Shown here one piece after another: positions 25,495 to 32,801 of a stretch of DNA of 64,000 nt (positions are counted from its first letter, which is position 1; each line of letters begins with the position of its first letter). Source of the stretch: Streptomyces novaecaesareae (GTDB lineage: Bacteria; Actinomycetota; Actinomycetes; Streptomycetales; Streptomycetaceae); NCBI RefSeq assembly GCF_000716875.1, contig NZ_JNWQ01000038.1:1-64000 (forward strand), read 5' to 3'. Both the position numbers and the translations under genes were made by a program. The notes below the pieces were generated by a model. The model was given only the letters and a program-made list of their open reading frames with translations, was not told where the DNA came from and did not search any database.

Positions 25495-27078
25495 GTGCCA
25501 CGTGGTGACGGAAGACTCAACCACGATCTTCTTCCCGGTGAGAAAGGCCCCCAGGACGCTTGCGGCGTCTTCGGTGTCTGGGCTCCCGGCGAGGAGGTCG
25601 CCAAGCTCACGTTCTTCGGCCTTTACGCCCTGCAGCACCGCGGTCAGGAATCCGCGGGCATCGCAGTGAGCAATGGCTCCCAGATTCTCGTCTTCAAGGA
25701 CATGGGACTCGTCTCCCAGGTCTTCGACGAGGCCTCGCTGGGGTCCTTGCACGGGCATATCGCCGTCGGACACGCCCGCTACTCGACCACCGGTTCCTCG
25801 GTCTGGGAGAACGCCCAACCGACTTTCCGGGCGACCGTGCACGGTTCGCTGGCCCTCGGGCACAACGGAAACCTGGTGAACACCGCCGAACTGGCGGCCA
25901 TGGTCGCCGAACTGCCCGGTGAGGAGCACATCTCCCGCTCGGGCCGGACCGCCGCGACCAACGACACCGACCTGGTGACGGCCCTGCTGGCCGGCCACCC
26001 GGACCTCTCCATCGAGGAGACGGCCAAGGTCGTGCTGCCCGAGGTCAAGGGCGCGTTCTCGCTCGTCTTCATGGACGAGCACACCCTCTACGCCGCCCGC
26101 GACCCGCAGGGCATCCGCCCGCTGGTGCTCGGCCGGCTGGAGCGCGGCTGGGTGGTCGCCTCCGAGACGGCGGCGCTGGACATCTGCGGCGCCTCCTTCA
26201 TCCGCGAGGTCGAGCCCGGCGAGCTCATCGCCATCGACGAGAACGGCATGCGCAGCTCCCGCTTCGCCGAGGCGAAGCCCAAGGGCTGCGTGTTCGAGTA
26301 CGTCTACCTGGCCCGCCCCGACACCTCCATCGCCGGCCGCAACGTGCACCTCTCCCGCGTGGAGATGGGCCGCCGCCTGGCGAAGGAGGCCCCCGTCGAG
26401 GCCGACCTGGTGATAGCGACGCCCGAGTCCGGCACCCCCGCCGCGATCGGCTACGCCGAGGCCAGCGGCATCCCGTACGGCTCCGGCCTGGTGAAGAACG
26501 CCTACGTGGGCCGCACCTTCATCCAGCCCAGCCAGACCATCCGCCAGCTCGGCATCCGGCTCAAGCTCAACCCGCTGCGCGAGGTCATCGCCGGCAAGCG
26601 CCTGGTGGTCGTGGACGACTCGATCGTGCGCGGCAACACCCAGCGCGCGCTGGTGAAGATGCTGCGCGAGGCGGGCGCCGCCGAGGTGCACATCCGGATC
26701 TCCTCGCCGCCGGTGAAGTGGCCCTGCTTCTTCGGCATCGACTTCGCCACCCGCGCGGAGCTGATCGCCAACGGCATGACCATCGAGGAGATCGGCCGCA
26801 CGCTCGGTGCCGACTCGCTCTCCTACATCTCGATCGACGGCATGATCGAGGCCACCAAGCAGCCCAAGGACCGGCTCTGCCGGGCCTGCTTCGACGGCGA
26901 GTACCCGATGGAGCTGCCGGACCCGGCACTGCTCGGAAAGCTCCTGCTGGAGGCCGAGATCAAGGGCGGCCAGCAGCAGCCGGCCGTGCGCGGCAAGCCG
27001 ACCAGCGGCAGCGACCTGGACGGCGTCCAGTCGCTGCTCGGCGGGGCGGGCGCGGCCGACGCGCTGCGCCGGCCGTAA
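25495..27078 (+). CDS. purF: Amidophosphoribosyltransferase
   Basis: A 527-residue glutamine PRPP amidotransferase, first step of purine synthesis. The first 22 residues are a propeptide to be cut off so that C23 (DACGVFGV) becomes the N-terminal nucleophile of the glutaminase domain. The PRPP loop is VVVDDSIVRGNT. Cysteines in KGCVFEY, WPCFFGID and LCRACFDG match the positions of the four 4Fe-4S ligands of the Bacillus enzyme, so this is the iron-sulfur form. GTG 25495 begins the conserved MPRGDGRLNHDLLPGEKG and is probably leaderless. purM follows after an 82-bp gap with a hairpin. Confidence 0.97.
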   Translation: MPRGDGRLNHDLLPGEKGPQDACGVFGVWAPGEEVAKLTFFGLYALQHRGQESAGIAVSNGSQILVFKDMGLVSQVFDEASLGSLHGHIAVGHARYSTTGSSVWENAQPTFRATVHGSLALGHNGNLVNTAELAAMVAELPGEEHISRSGRTAATNDTDLVTALLAGHPDLSIEETAKVVLPEVKGAFSLVFMDEHTLYAARDPQGIRPLVLGRLERGWVVASETAALDICGASFIREVEPGELIAIDENGMRSSRFAEAKPKGCVFEYVYLARPDTSIAGRNVHLSRVEMGRRLAKEAPVEADLVIATPESGTPAAIGYAEASGIPYGSGLVKNAYVGRTFIQPSQTIRQLGIRLKLNPLREVIAGKRLVVVDDSIVRGNTQRALVKMLREAGAAEVHIRISSPPVKWPCFFGIDFATRAELIANGMTIEEIGRTLGADSLSYISIDGMIEATKQPKDRLCRACFDGEYPMELPDPALLGKLLLEAEIKGGQQQPAVRGKPTSGSDLDGVQSLLGGAGAADALRRP

Positions 27079-27087
27079 GCGTTCCAA

Positions 27088-27118
27088 CGGTGGGGTCCCG
27101 CGAACCGGGGCCCCACCG
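27088..27118 (+). terminator. Hairpin between purF and purM
   Basis: CGGTGGGGTCCCG and CGGGGCCCCACCG pair over 13 bp with one T-G wobble and a 5-nt loop, in the gap between two genes of the same pathway. It may only partly stop transcription. Confidence 0.65.
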
Positions 27119-27160
27119 CTGTTCCAACCCCCACCACAGACCCGAGAGGGCCGCACCGCA

Positions 27161-28246
27161 GTGACCAGCAACCAGAACGGCGCCACCTACGCCGCAGCCG
27201 GCGTCGACATCGAGGCGGGCGACCGCGCCGTCGAGCTCATGAAGCAGTGGGTGAAGAAGGCCAACCGCCCCGAGGTGGTCGGCGGTCTCGGCGGCTTCGC
27301 CGGCCTCTTCGACGCGTCCGCCTTCAAGAACTACGAGCGGCCGCTGCTGGCTTCGGCCACCGACGGCGTGGGGACCAAGGTGGCCATCGCCGCCGCCATG
27401 GACAAGCACGACACCATCGGCCACGACCTGGTCGGCATGGTCGTGGACGACCTGGTGGTGTGCGGCGCCGAGCCGCTGTTCATGACCGACTACATCTGCG
27501 TCGGCAAGGTCGTCCCGGAGCGGGTCGCCGCGATCGTCAAGGGCATCGCCGAGGGCTGCGCGCTGGCCGGCTGCGCCCTCGTCGGCGGCGAGACCGCCGA
27601 GCACCCGGGCCTGCTCGGCCCGGACGAGTACGACGTGGCCGGTGCCGGCACCGGTGTCGTGGAGGCCGACGCGCTGCTCGGCGCGGACCGGGTCCGGGCC
27701 GGCGACGTGGTGATCGCGATGGCCGCCTCCGGCCTGCACTCCAACGGCTACTCGCTGGTCCGCCACGTGCTGCTGAACCAGGCCGGCTGGAAGCTGGACC
27801 GCAAGGTCGAGGAGTTCGGCCGCACCCTCGGCGAGGAGCTGCTGGAGCCGACCCGGATCTACTCGCTGGACTGCCTGGCGCTCACCCGCGCCACCGAGGT
27901 GCACGCCTTCTCGCACGTCACCGGCGGCGGCCTGGCGGCCAACCTGGCCCGGGTCATCCCGGACGGTCTGCACGCCCGCCTGGACCGCGGCACCTGGACC
28001 CCGCTGCCGGTCTTCCGGACCGTCGCCGAGGTCGGCAAGGTGGCCACCCTGGAGATCGAGAAGACGCTCAACATGGGCGTCGGCATGGTCGCGGTCGTCC
28101 CGCCGCACTCGGTGGACGCCGTGCTGTCGATCCTGGAGGACCGCGGCGTCGAGTCCTGGCTGCTCGGCGACATCGTCGAGCGCACCGACGAGCACGAGGG
28201 CGGCGCGGCCCTCTACAACGCCTACGAGGGCTTCCGGACGGTCTGA
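27161..28246 (+). CDS. purM: Phosphoribosylformylglycinamidine cyclo-ligase
   Basis: A 361-residue AIR synthetase, step five of purine synthesis, closing the imidazole ring with ATP. Recognisable blocks are YAAAGVDIEAGDRAVELMK, LASATDGVGTKVAIA (ATP-binding), LVGGETAEHPGL, AASGLHSNGYSLVR and HVTGGGLAANLARVIP. It is an intact member of the PurM/PurL fold. The start is GTG 27161 with GAGAGGG upstream. It lies downstream of purF in the same direction and ends in a strong terminator. Confidence 0.97.
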   Translation: MTSNQNGATYAAAGVDIEAGDRAVELMKQWVKKANRPEVVGGLGGFAGLFDASAFKNYERPLLASATDGVGTKVAIAAAMDKHDTIGHDLVGMVVDDLVVCGAEPLFMTDYICVGKVVPERVAAIVKGIAEGCALAGCALVGGETAEHPGLLGPDEYDVAGAGTGVVEADALLGADRVRAGDVVIAMAASGLHSNGYSLVRHVLLNQAGWKLDRKVEEFGRTLGEELLEPTRIYSLDCLALTRATEVHAFSHVTGGGLAANLARVIPDGLHARLDRGTWTPLPVFRTVAEVGKVATLEIEKTLNMGVGMVAVVPPHSVDAVLSILEDRGVESWLLGDIVERTDEHEGGAALYNAYEGFRTV

Positions 28247-28262
28247 CCGGACCCGACCGACA

Positions 28263-28292
28263 AGAGGCCCTCCGGTGCACCGGAGGGCCTCT
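28263..28292 (+). terminator. Terminator of the purF-purM unit
   Basis: A perfect palindrome with 15-bp arms (AGAGGCCCTCCGGTG and complement) starts 17 bp after the purM stop codon. Confidence 0.85.
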
Positions 28293-28295
28293 GTT

Positions 28296-28535
28296 ACTCG
28301 CCCGCTCGCCTCCGGGGCGCTCGGACCCGGTGCCGACGGTCGGCGCTCCGGCGCTCGTGCCTCGCTTGTCGCTTCTCCCTTTCGGCACCGGCGCGCCCCT
28401 TCGGCTCGGGGCGGGGACTCGCCCGCTCGCCTCCGGGGCGCTCGGACCCGGTGCCGACGGTCGGCGCTCCGGCGCTCGTGCCTCGCTGGTCGCTTCTCCC
28501 TTTCGGCACCGGCGCGCCCCTTCGGCTCGGGGCGG
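28296..28535. repeat. 121-bp direct tandem repeat, two copies
   Basis: Copy 1 is 28296-28416 and copy 2 is 28417-28535. They are identical over 119 bp except for one T/G substitution (CGCTTGTCGC against CGCTGGTCGC). Each copy contains short hairpins (GCCGA-CGG-TCGGC and CGCCCC with GGGGCG). No credible protein is encoded. The repeat fills the gap between the purM and DUF3073 terminators. Confidence 0.9.
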
Positions 28536-28585
28536 CGCCGGCCGCGGGCACCGGAGGTGGGCCGCCCGTTCGCGGGAACGCCGAA

Positions 28586-28618
28586 GACCGGCCCGGCGCC
28601 TGGGCGCCCGGACCGGTC
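28586..28618 (-). terminator. Terminator of the DUF3073 gene
   Basis: GACCGG and CCGGTC arms with CCGG/CGCC inner pairs make a long stem just beyond the leftward gene's stop codon. Confidence 0.6.
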
Positions 28619-28633
28619 CGGCGAAGCTGCTGG

Positions 28634-28891
28634 TTACGAGCGGCGGGAGGCCTGCGAGGCCCCGGCGCCCGGCTCGTTGTCGTCCTCGTCGTCGAGGTCG
28701 GCGTAGCGGGCGGCGTACTCCGCGTACGGGTCGTCGTCCTCCTCCTCCTCGATCGGCTCAGGGTCGATCGAAGCGGTGGACGGCGATACGCCCAGCTCGT
28801 TGGACAGACGGTTAGCGTCGAACCCGCCGCTGTTGTACTTCAGCTCGCGGGCGACCTTCGTCTGCTTGGCCTTGGCCCGGCCGCGCCCCAT
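28634..28891 (-). CDS. DUF3073 domain protein
   Basis: An 85-residue protein with the DUF3073 signature at its start (MGRGRAKAKQTKVARELKYNSGGFDANRLSNEL) and a very acidic C-terminal half (EEEEDDDPYAEYAARYADLDDEDD). The basic head and acid tail suggest a nucleic-acid or ribosome-associated role, but no function is established for the family. It is conserved beside purM in streptomycetes, in my recollection. Its promoter must lie in the gap to the right. Confidence 0.9.
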   Translation of the reverse strand: MGRGRAKAKQTKVARELKYNSGGFDANRLSNELGVSPSTASIDPEPIEEEEDDDPYAEYAARYADLDDEDDNEPGAGASQASRRS

Positions 28892-29217
28892 GGGTCGACC
28901 CCCTCAACGATGGGGCTCACGGCCCCGAGTCTGACACGTGTTCATGATCAGGATCGGCCTGCCCGAATGGGAGGACCGTCCCTTGGAGCATTAACGGTAC
29001 CTGTTTCCGCCGCTGGACGGTACGTCGTCGGTGTGACGTGGCGCGCACCGACCGCACCCGAGACCAGGTCTTCCCAGGTCAGGGGAGGTTTTGCGGCGAT
29101 TTGCACGCTGTCCAGAGGTGTCTTGGGTCCGTCGTTCCAGGACTGATTATCCCCCCTAGGGGGGCGTTGGATCACCCGATCGGGCGCAGAAGTGAGAATC
29201 CGGTTCCACATCGTGAT
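28892..29217. other. Gap between DUF3073 and vdh
   Basis: No convincing gene. Local GC is lower than average. The only striking structure is the perfect palindrome CCCCCCTAGGGGGG at 29151-29164, about 110 bp past the vdh stop. The leftward DUF3073 promoter should be near 28900-28960. Confidence 0.5.
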
Positions 29218-29249
29218 GCGCGGGGGGCCACTGGGGCGGCCCCCCGCGC
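29218..29249 (-). terminator. Terminator of vdh
   Basis: GCGCGGGGGGCC and GGCCCCCCGCGC form a perfect 12-bp stem with an 8-nt loop, 26 bp after the vdh stop codon. Confidence 0.8.
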
Positions 29250-29274
29250 GTACGGGGTCCGGAGGGGGCCGGGA

Positions 29275-30432
29275 TCAGGCGCGGCGGGCGCCCGGCAGCA
29301 GCACCGTGCGCAGCGCGCTGATCTCACGCATCCGCTTCTCGGCCAGGCGGTCGGCGGCGACCGCCGGCGGGACGCCGTCGGCGGCGGCGCGGGTGAAGAT
29401 CTCCAGGGTGGTGTCGAAGATCTTCGTGGCCTTGTTCTTGGCCCGCTCGAAGTTGAAGCCCTCGATCTCGTCGGCGACCTGGATGACGCCACCGGAGTTC
29501 ACCAGGTAGTCCGGCGCGTAGAGGATGCCGCGGTCGGCGAGGTCCTTCTCGACGCCCGCGTGCGCCAGCTGGTTGTTGGCCGCGCCGCAGACGATCGAGG
29601 TGCCGGCCTCGCCCAGTGCGGCGACGACGTCGTCGGTCAGCGCGCCGCCGAGGGCGCAGGGGGCGTAGACGTCCAGCTTGGCCTGGATCAGGGCGGCGGT
29701 GTCGGCGACCACCTCGACCTCGGGGTGGGCCGCGCGCACGCGGTTGACGGCGGCCTCGAAGGGGTCGGTGACGACGACGTCGGCGCCGTCCGCGACCAGG
29801 TGGCCGACCAGGTAGTGGCCGACCTTGCCGACGCCCGCGACGCCGACCCGCTTGCCGCGCAGGGTCGGCTGGCCCCAGCGGGCCTGGGCGGTGGCGCGCA
29901 TGCCCTGGAAGACGCCGAAGGCGGTCAGGATGGACGAGTCGCCGGCGCCGCCGTGCTCGGGCGAGCGGCCGGTCACGAACGAGGTCTCGCGCGCGATGAC
30001 GTCCATGTCCTGGACGTAGGTGCCCACGTCGCAGGCGGTGATGTAGCGCCCGCGCAGGGACTCCACGAAGCGGCCGTAGGCCCGGAGCATCGCCTCGTTC
30101 TTGTCCTTGTTCGGGTCGCCGATGATGACGGCCTTGCCACCGCCGAGGTCCAGCCCGGCCAGCGCGTTCTTGTAGGACATCCCGCGGGACAGGTTCAGCG
30201 CGTCCTCCAGCGCCGCCTCCTCGGAGGCGTACGGGAAGAAGCGGGTGCCGCCGAGGGCCGGGCCGAGCGCGGTGGAGTGGATGGCGATGATGGCCTTCAG
30301 GCCGGAGCTGCGGTCGTGGCAGAGGACGACCTGCTCGTGGCCGTCGCCGGGGGCGCCGTCCTGCTCGGTACGGAAGATCCTGCTGAGCACGCCGGGTGCG
30401 GGGTGCGTGGCGGGGGTCTGTACGTCGGTCAC
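29275..30432 (-). CDS. vdh: Valine (branched-chain amino acid) dehydrogenase
   Basis: A 385-residue NAD-dependent Glu/Leu/Phe/Val dehydrogenase that deaminates branched-chain amino acids to 2-keto acids, a source of precursors for fatty acids and macrolides in streptomycetes. The substrate domain has [19 protein letters not shown], catalytic K88 ([10 protein letters not shown]) and K100 ([10 protein letters not shown]). The Rossmann domain has [29 protein letters not shown] completes the family pattern. Start is GTG 30432. The position close to bldC agrees with the S. coelicolor vdh locus as I recall it, which supports valine dehydrogenase over leucine dehydrogenase. Confidence 0.93.
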   Translation of the reverse strand: MTDVQTPATHPAPGVLSRIFRTEQDGAPGDGHEQVVLCHDRSSGLKAIIAIHSTALGPALGGTRFFPYASEEAALEDALNLSRGMSYKNALAGLDLGGGKAVIIGDPNKDKNEAMLRAYGRFVESLRGRYITACDVGTYVQDMDVIARETSFVTGRSPEHGGAGDSSILTAFGVFQGMRATAQARWGQPTLRGKRVGVAGVGKVGHYLVGHLVADGADVVVTDPFEAAVNRVRAAHPEVEVVADTAALIQAKLDVYAPCALGGALTDDVVAALGEAGTSIVCGAANNQLAHAGVEKDLADRGILYAPDYLVNSGGVIQVADEIEGFNFERAKNKATKIFDTTLEIFTRAAADGVPPAVAADRLAEKRMREISALRTVLLPGARRA

Positions 30433-30630
30433 TGTGGTGACTCCAGTAGGGAAGGCCCGCTGCTGTGGTGCGGGCGCCTAAGGCAGAGGGTAGTCGCGCG
30501 CGGGCCGCGGATCCGCCCTCTTGTCCGAGCTTGTGCCGGTTGTCCGAGGGGTGAGACGGGAGACGGTGCGCGGTGCGGACGCGAACGGTTCGCGGGCGCG
30601 CTCTCCCGGGCCCGGACGGCGCGTGCGACG

Positions 30631-31563
30631 ATGCAGGACGTGACCGTCGTACGTACTTCCGTACAACCGCCCTACGCCGCCCACCTGCGGGTCTACGAGC
30701 CGCTGGCGGCCTATCCGGAGCCCGAGCGGGCGCGCTGGCAGGTCTACGCGGCGGAGCGCGGGCCGGACGCCGGGGAGGCGGCACAGCCGGTGGCCGCGGC
30801 GGTGCTGGAGGAGCAGCGGGAGGCGCTCGCGGGGCTGGTCTCGCGGACGCCCAGGGCGCTGCCGGAGCGGGAGAGCGGGCGGGCGTACCTGCGGGTGGTG
30901 GACGGCGTACTGTACGTCTGCCCGTGGGCGACCAGGCTGCGCAGCTGGCAGGCGCTGGAGGAGCTGCGGGCCGGGGCGCCGGTGGCGCTGCTGGACGCCG
31001 CGCTGCCGCCGGTGGCCAGGGCGGCCGCCGAGGCGGACCGGGAGCGCTGGCGGGCCGAGCACCCGGACGCCCGGCCGTGGATCCTCACCAGCCGGTGGGA
31101 GGTGCCGGTGCGCTGGTTCCTGCCGTTCGGGGACGAGGACCGCTGCTTCGTGCCGGGCGGGGAGCCGGCGCCGGGCGGGGAACCGTCCGGCGCAGGGGAG
31201 GGGGAGCGGGGCGGCCGGCCGGCGGCGCTGTTCTACCTGGTGCCGATGGCGCAGGCGCGCCGGCGGGTGGCGCGGGCCTACCGGGCGCTGCGCGAGGCGG
31301 TGCCGGAGGGGGAGCTGGTGCGGGGGGCGGAGCAGGTCGGGCGGTGGCTGGAGGAGTTCCATCCGCGCTCGCTGGTGGAACTGGACTACGGGGGCCTGGT
31401 GCATCTGCTGGGGCCGGAGCGGCTGTTGGCGGACCGTTCGGCGGGGGAGCTGGAGGAGGGGCTGCGCGCGCTGCGGGCGGGGGACACCGCGGAGGCGCTG
31501 CGGGTGTACGGGGAGCTGACGGTGCGGTGGCGCCGGGTGCTGGCGCTGCGGGACGCGAACTGA
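30631..31563 (+). CDS. Hypothetical protein, conserved beside bldC
   Basis: A 310-residue soluble protein with no domain I recognise. It is rich in Arg, Glu and Leu, with a likely alpha/beta N-terminal half (RVVDGVLYVCPWATRLRSW, PWILTSRWEVPVRWFLPFGDEDR) and helical C-terminal half (RRRVARAYRALREAVPEGEL, LGPERLLADRSAGELEEGLRAL). A Gly/Glu-rich insert at residues 180-200 breaks it. The start is ATG 30631. In S. coelicolor a hypothetical gene occupies the same place between vdh and bldC, as I recall. Function unknown. Confidence 0.75.
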   Translation: MQDVTVVRTSVQPPYAAHLRVYEPLAAYPEPERARWQVYAAERGPDAGEAAQPVAAAVLEEQREALAGLVSRTPRALPERESGRAYLRVVDGVLYVCPWATRLRSWQALEELRAGAPVALLDAALPPVARAAAEADRERWRAEHPDARPWILTSRWEVPVRWFLPFGDEDRCFVPGGEPAPGGEPSGAGEGERGGRPAALFYLVPMAQARRRVARAYRALREAVPEGELVRGAEQVGRWLEEFHPRSLVELDYGGLVHLLGPERLLADRSAGELEEGLRALRAGDTAEALRVYGELTVRWRRVLALRDAN

Positions 31564-32050
31564 CGTCGGACCGCCCGTGTATGACTGTAAGAGTCCTAGG
31601 GACCGCGAGGTCGATGACCAAGGTCCCGGTTCGGGTCAATAGCTGCCGAACGTGACACTACTCACCGTTGACGCGAACTTACCCCTATGTGCAAAAATGG
31701 GACAACCAGCCCAACTTCACGTGAGCGTGCCCACTTTTGGGTGGTTCTGGAGTCGATGCGTGCTTTGCGGGGAAACGGAGGGTCTGGTCCCCTCGTAACC
31801 GGATGTCATCGTCGCGTGACTGTCCGTTATGGGGTGGTCCATCGCCATCCGTCGGCCTTGAACCCGTGAGGGGTCAATTTTGGCGGTTTGGTCGATAGGG
31901 CTGGACGGATGGTGTAGTTGTAGACACCAGGACAAGCCGTTCGTCCTATAACCGACTCGGCCCGTCTATGCCATTTCGGGCATCGCGGGCCAAGGTGCAG
32001 AATTTGAAGGATAGAACCGCCCTGGTTCGGTTCTCCCGAGGAGGCCGCTC
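31564..32050 (+). other. Long upstream region of bldC
   Basis: 487 bp with no supported gene and visibly lower GC than its surroundings. TATAAC at 31947-31952 is the best -10 candidate, about 100 bp before the bldC start; no good -35 is visible. A long untranslated leader or several promoters are likely for this developmental regulator. Confidence 0.5.
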
Positions 32051-32257
32051 ATGACCGCTCGTACCCCTGATGCTGAGCCGCTGCTGACGCCGGCAGAGGT
32101 TGCCACCATGTTCCGCGTGGACCCGAAGACGGTCACCCGCTGGGCCAAGGCGGGCAAGCTGACGTCGATCCGCACGCTCGGTGGTCACCGCCGTTACCGT
32201 GAGGCGGAGGTGCGCGCTCTGCTGGCCGGGATTCCCGCCCAGCGCACTGAGGCCTGA
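32051..32257 (+). CDS. bldC: Developmental transcriptional regulator BldC
   Basis: A 68-residue MerR-like winged helix-turn-helix protein. Nearly every residue matches S. coelicolor BldC as I remember it (MTARTPDAEPLLTPAEVATM..., ending AGIPAQRTEA). BldC binds DNA head-to-tail as asymmetric multimers and delays sporulation. The HTH spans about residues 13-35 (TPAEVATMFRVDPKTVTRWAK), followed by the wing GHRRYREAEVRALL. GAGGAGG precedes ATG 32051, and the stop TGA is followed directly by TAG. It is monocistronic and ends in a very strong terminator. Confidence 0.98.
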   Translation: MTARTPDAEPLLTPAEVATMFRVDPKTVTRWAKAGKLTSIRTLGGHRRYREAEVRALLAGIPAQRTEA

Positions 32258-32274
32258 TAGGCCAAAGGCTCTTT

Positions 32275-32322
32275 AAAGGGGCCGCTTACCGGACTCCGCC
32301 GGGTCCGGTAAGCGGCCCCTTT
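32275..32322 (+). terminator. Strong terminator of bldC
   Basis: A perfect 20-bp stem (32275-32294 with 32303-32322) starting AAAGGGGCCGC, with an 8-nt loop, follows the bldC stop codon by 17 bp. Confidence 0.92.
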
Positions 32323-32389
32323 GTCGTGCTTCCCGGCGCCCTCGGGTCTGTCGGAATGCTGAACTCCGGATAACGATTTGATGCTCATG

Positions 32390-32441
32390 TGGTGGGGGGG
32401 ATTTACAGTGAATAGCTGTGAAATTTTACATATTAAATTAG
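32390..32441. other. AT-rich patch between bldC and tRNA-Asp
   Basis: About 41 bases at 32401-32441 contain only nine G/C. The patch includes ACAG-TGAATAG-CTGT and the run ATTTTACATATTAAATTAG. It is sandwiched between the bldC and tRNA-Asp terminators, so it is not needed to transcribe either. The rest of the 346-bp gap holds no gene. Confidence 0.6.
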
Positions 32442-32551
32442 TGGCCTCTTGGGCAGGGTGGGGCGCGGCCGGGTTCGGGAAAGCGTGAGTGACGACTGTC
32501 ACGCGGTCTGTCACTTGTGGTCCAGACCTGGTCCGGGGTAGGAGCCGGACG

Positions 32552-32596
32552 GCAAAAAGCGAGAGGCCCGGAACCTGACGGTTCCGGGCCTCTCGC
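32552..32596 (-). terminator. Terminator of tRNA-Asp (first copy)
   Basis: A perfect 17-bp stem GCGAGAGGCCCGGAACC (32559-32575 with 32580-32596), followed in the leftward direction by TTTTT. This is one of the few classical T-tailed terminators here. Confidence 0.92.
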
Positions 32597-32603
32597 ACTG
32601 CGG

Positions 32604-32677
32604 CGATCCCGACGGGACTTGAACCCGCGACCTCCACCTTGACAGGGTGGCGAGCTAACCAACTGCTCCACGGGACC
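32604..32677 (-). tRNA. tRNA-Asp (GTC), copy 1
   Basis: Leftward cloverleaf: acceptor GGTCCCG pairs with CGGGATC, anticodon loop CTGTCAA gives GTC, T-loop GGTTCAAGT. 74 nt including the discriminator G; CCA is not encoded. Identical to the copy at 39344-39417. Confidence 0.95.
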
Positions 32678-32801
32678 AGAGGTTTTCTGATCTCGTTCAC
32701 TCGCTTGCCGCGCTGCGAACAAGACAGACTGTAGCCCATGGTGGGCCCCCAGGTCGAACCGGCTCCTGGAGGCCCACCCGCAGCTCAGAGCGGCGCCCGG
32801 G

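Noticed and set aside
29151..29164. CCCCCCTAGGGGGG as a terminator
   Set aside because: It has no loop, no T run, and lies beyond the clearer vdh terminator at 29218-29249. I record it only as a palindrome.
28948..29211. 87-codon leftward frame between vdh and DUF3073
   Set aside because: No ribosome site, no resemblance to a family, and it spans the likely DUF3073 promoter.
31717..31935. 72-codon leftward frame in the bldC upstream region
   Set aside because: Ser/Pro/His-rich with no start context; it lies in a regulatory region.
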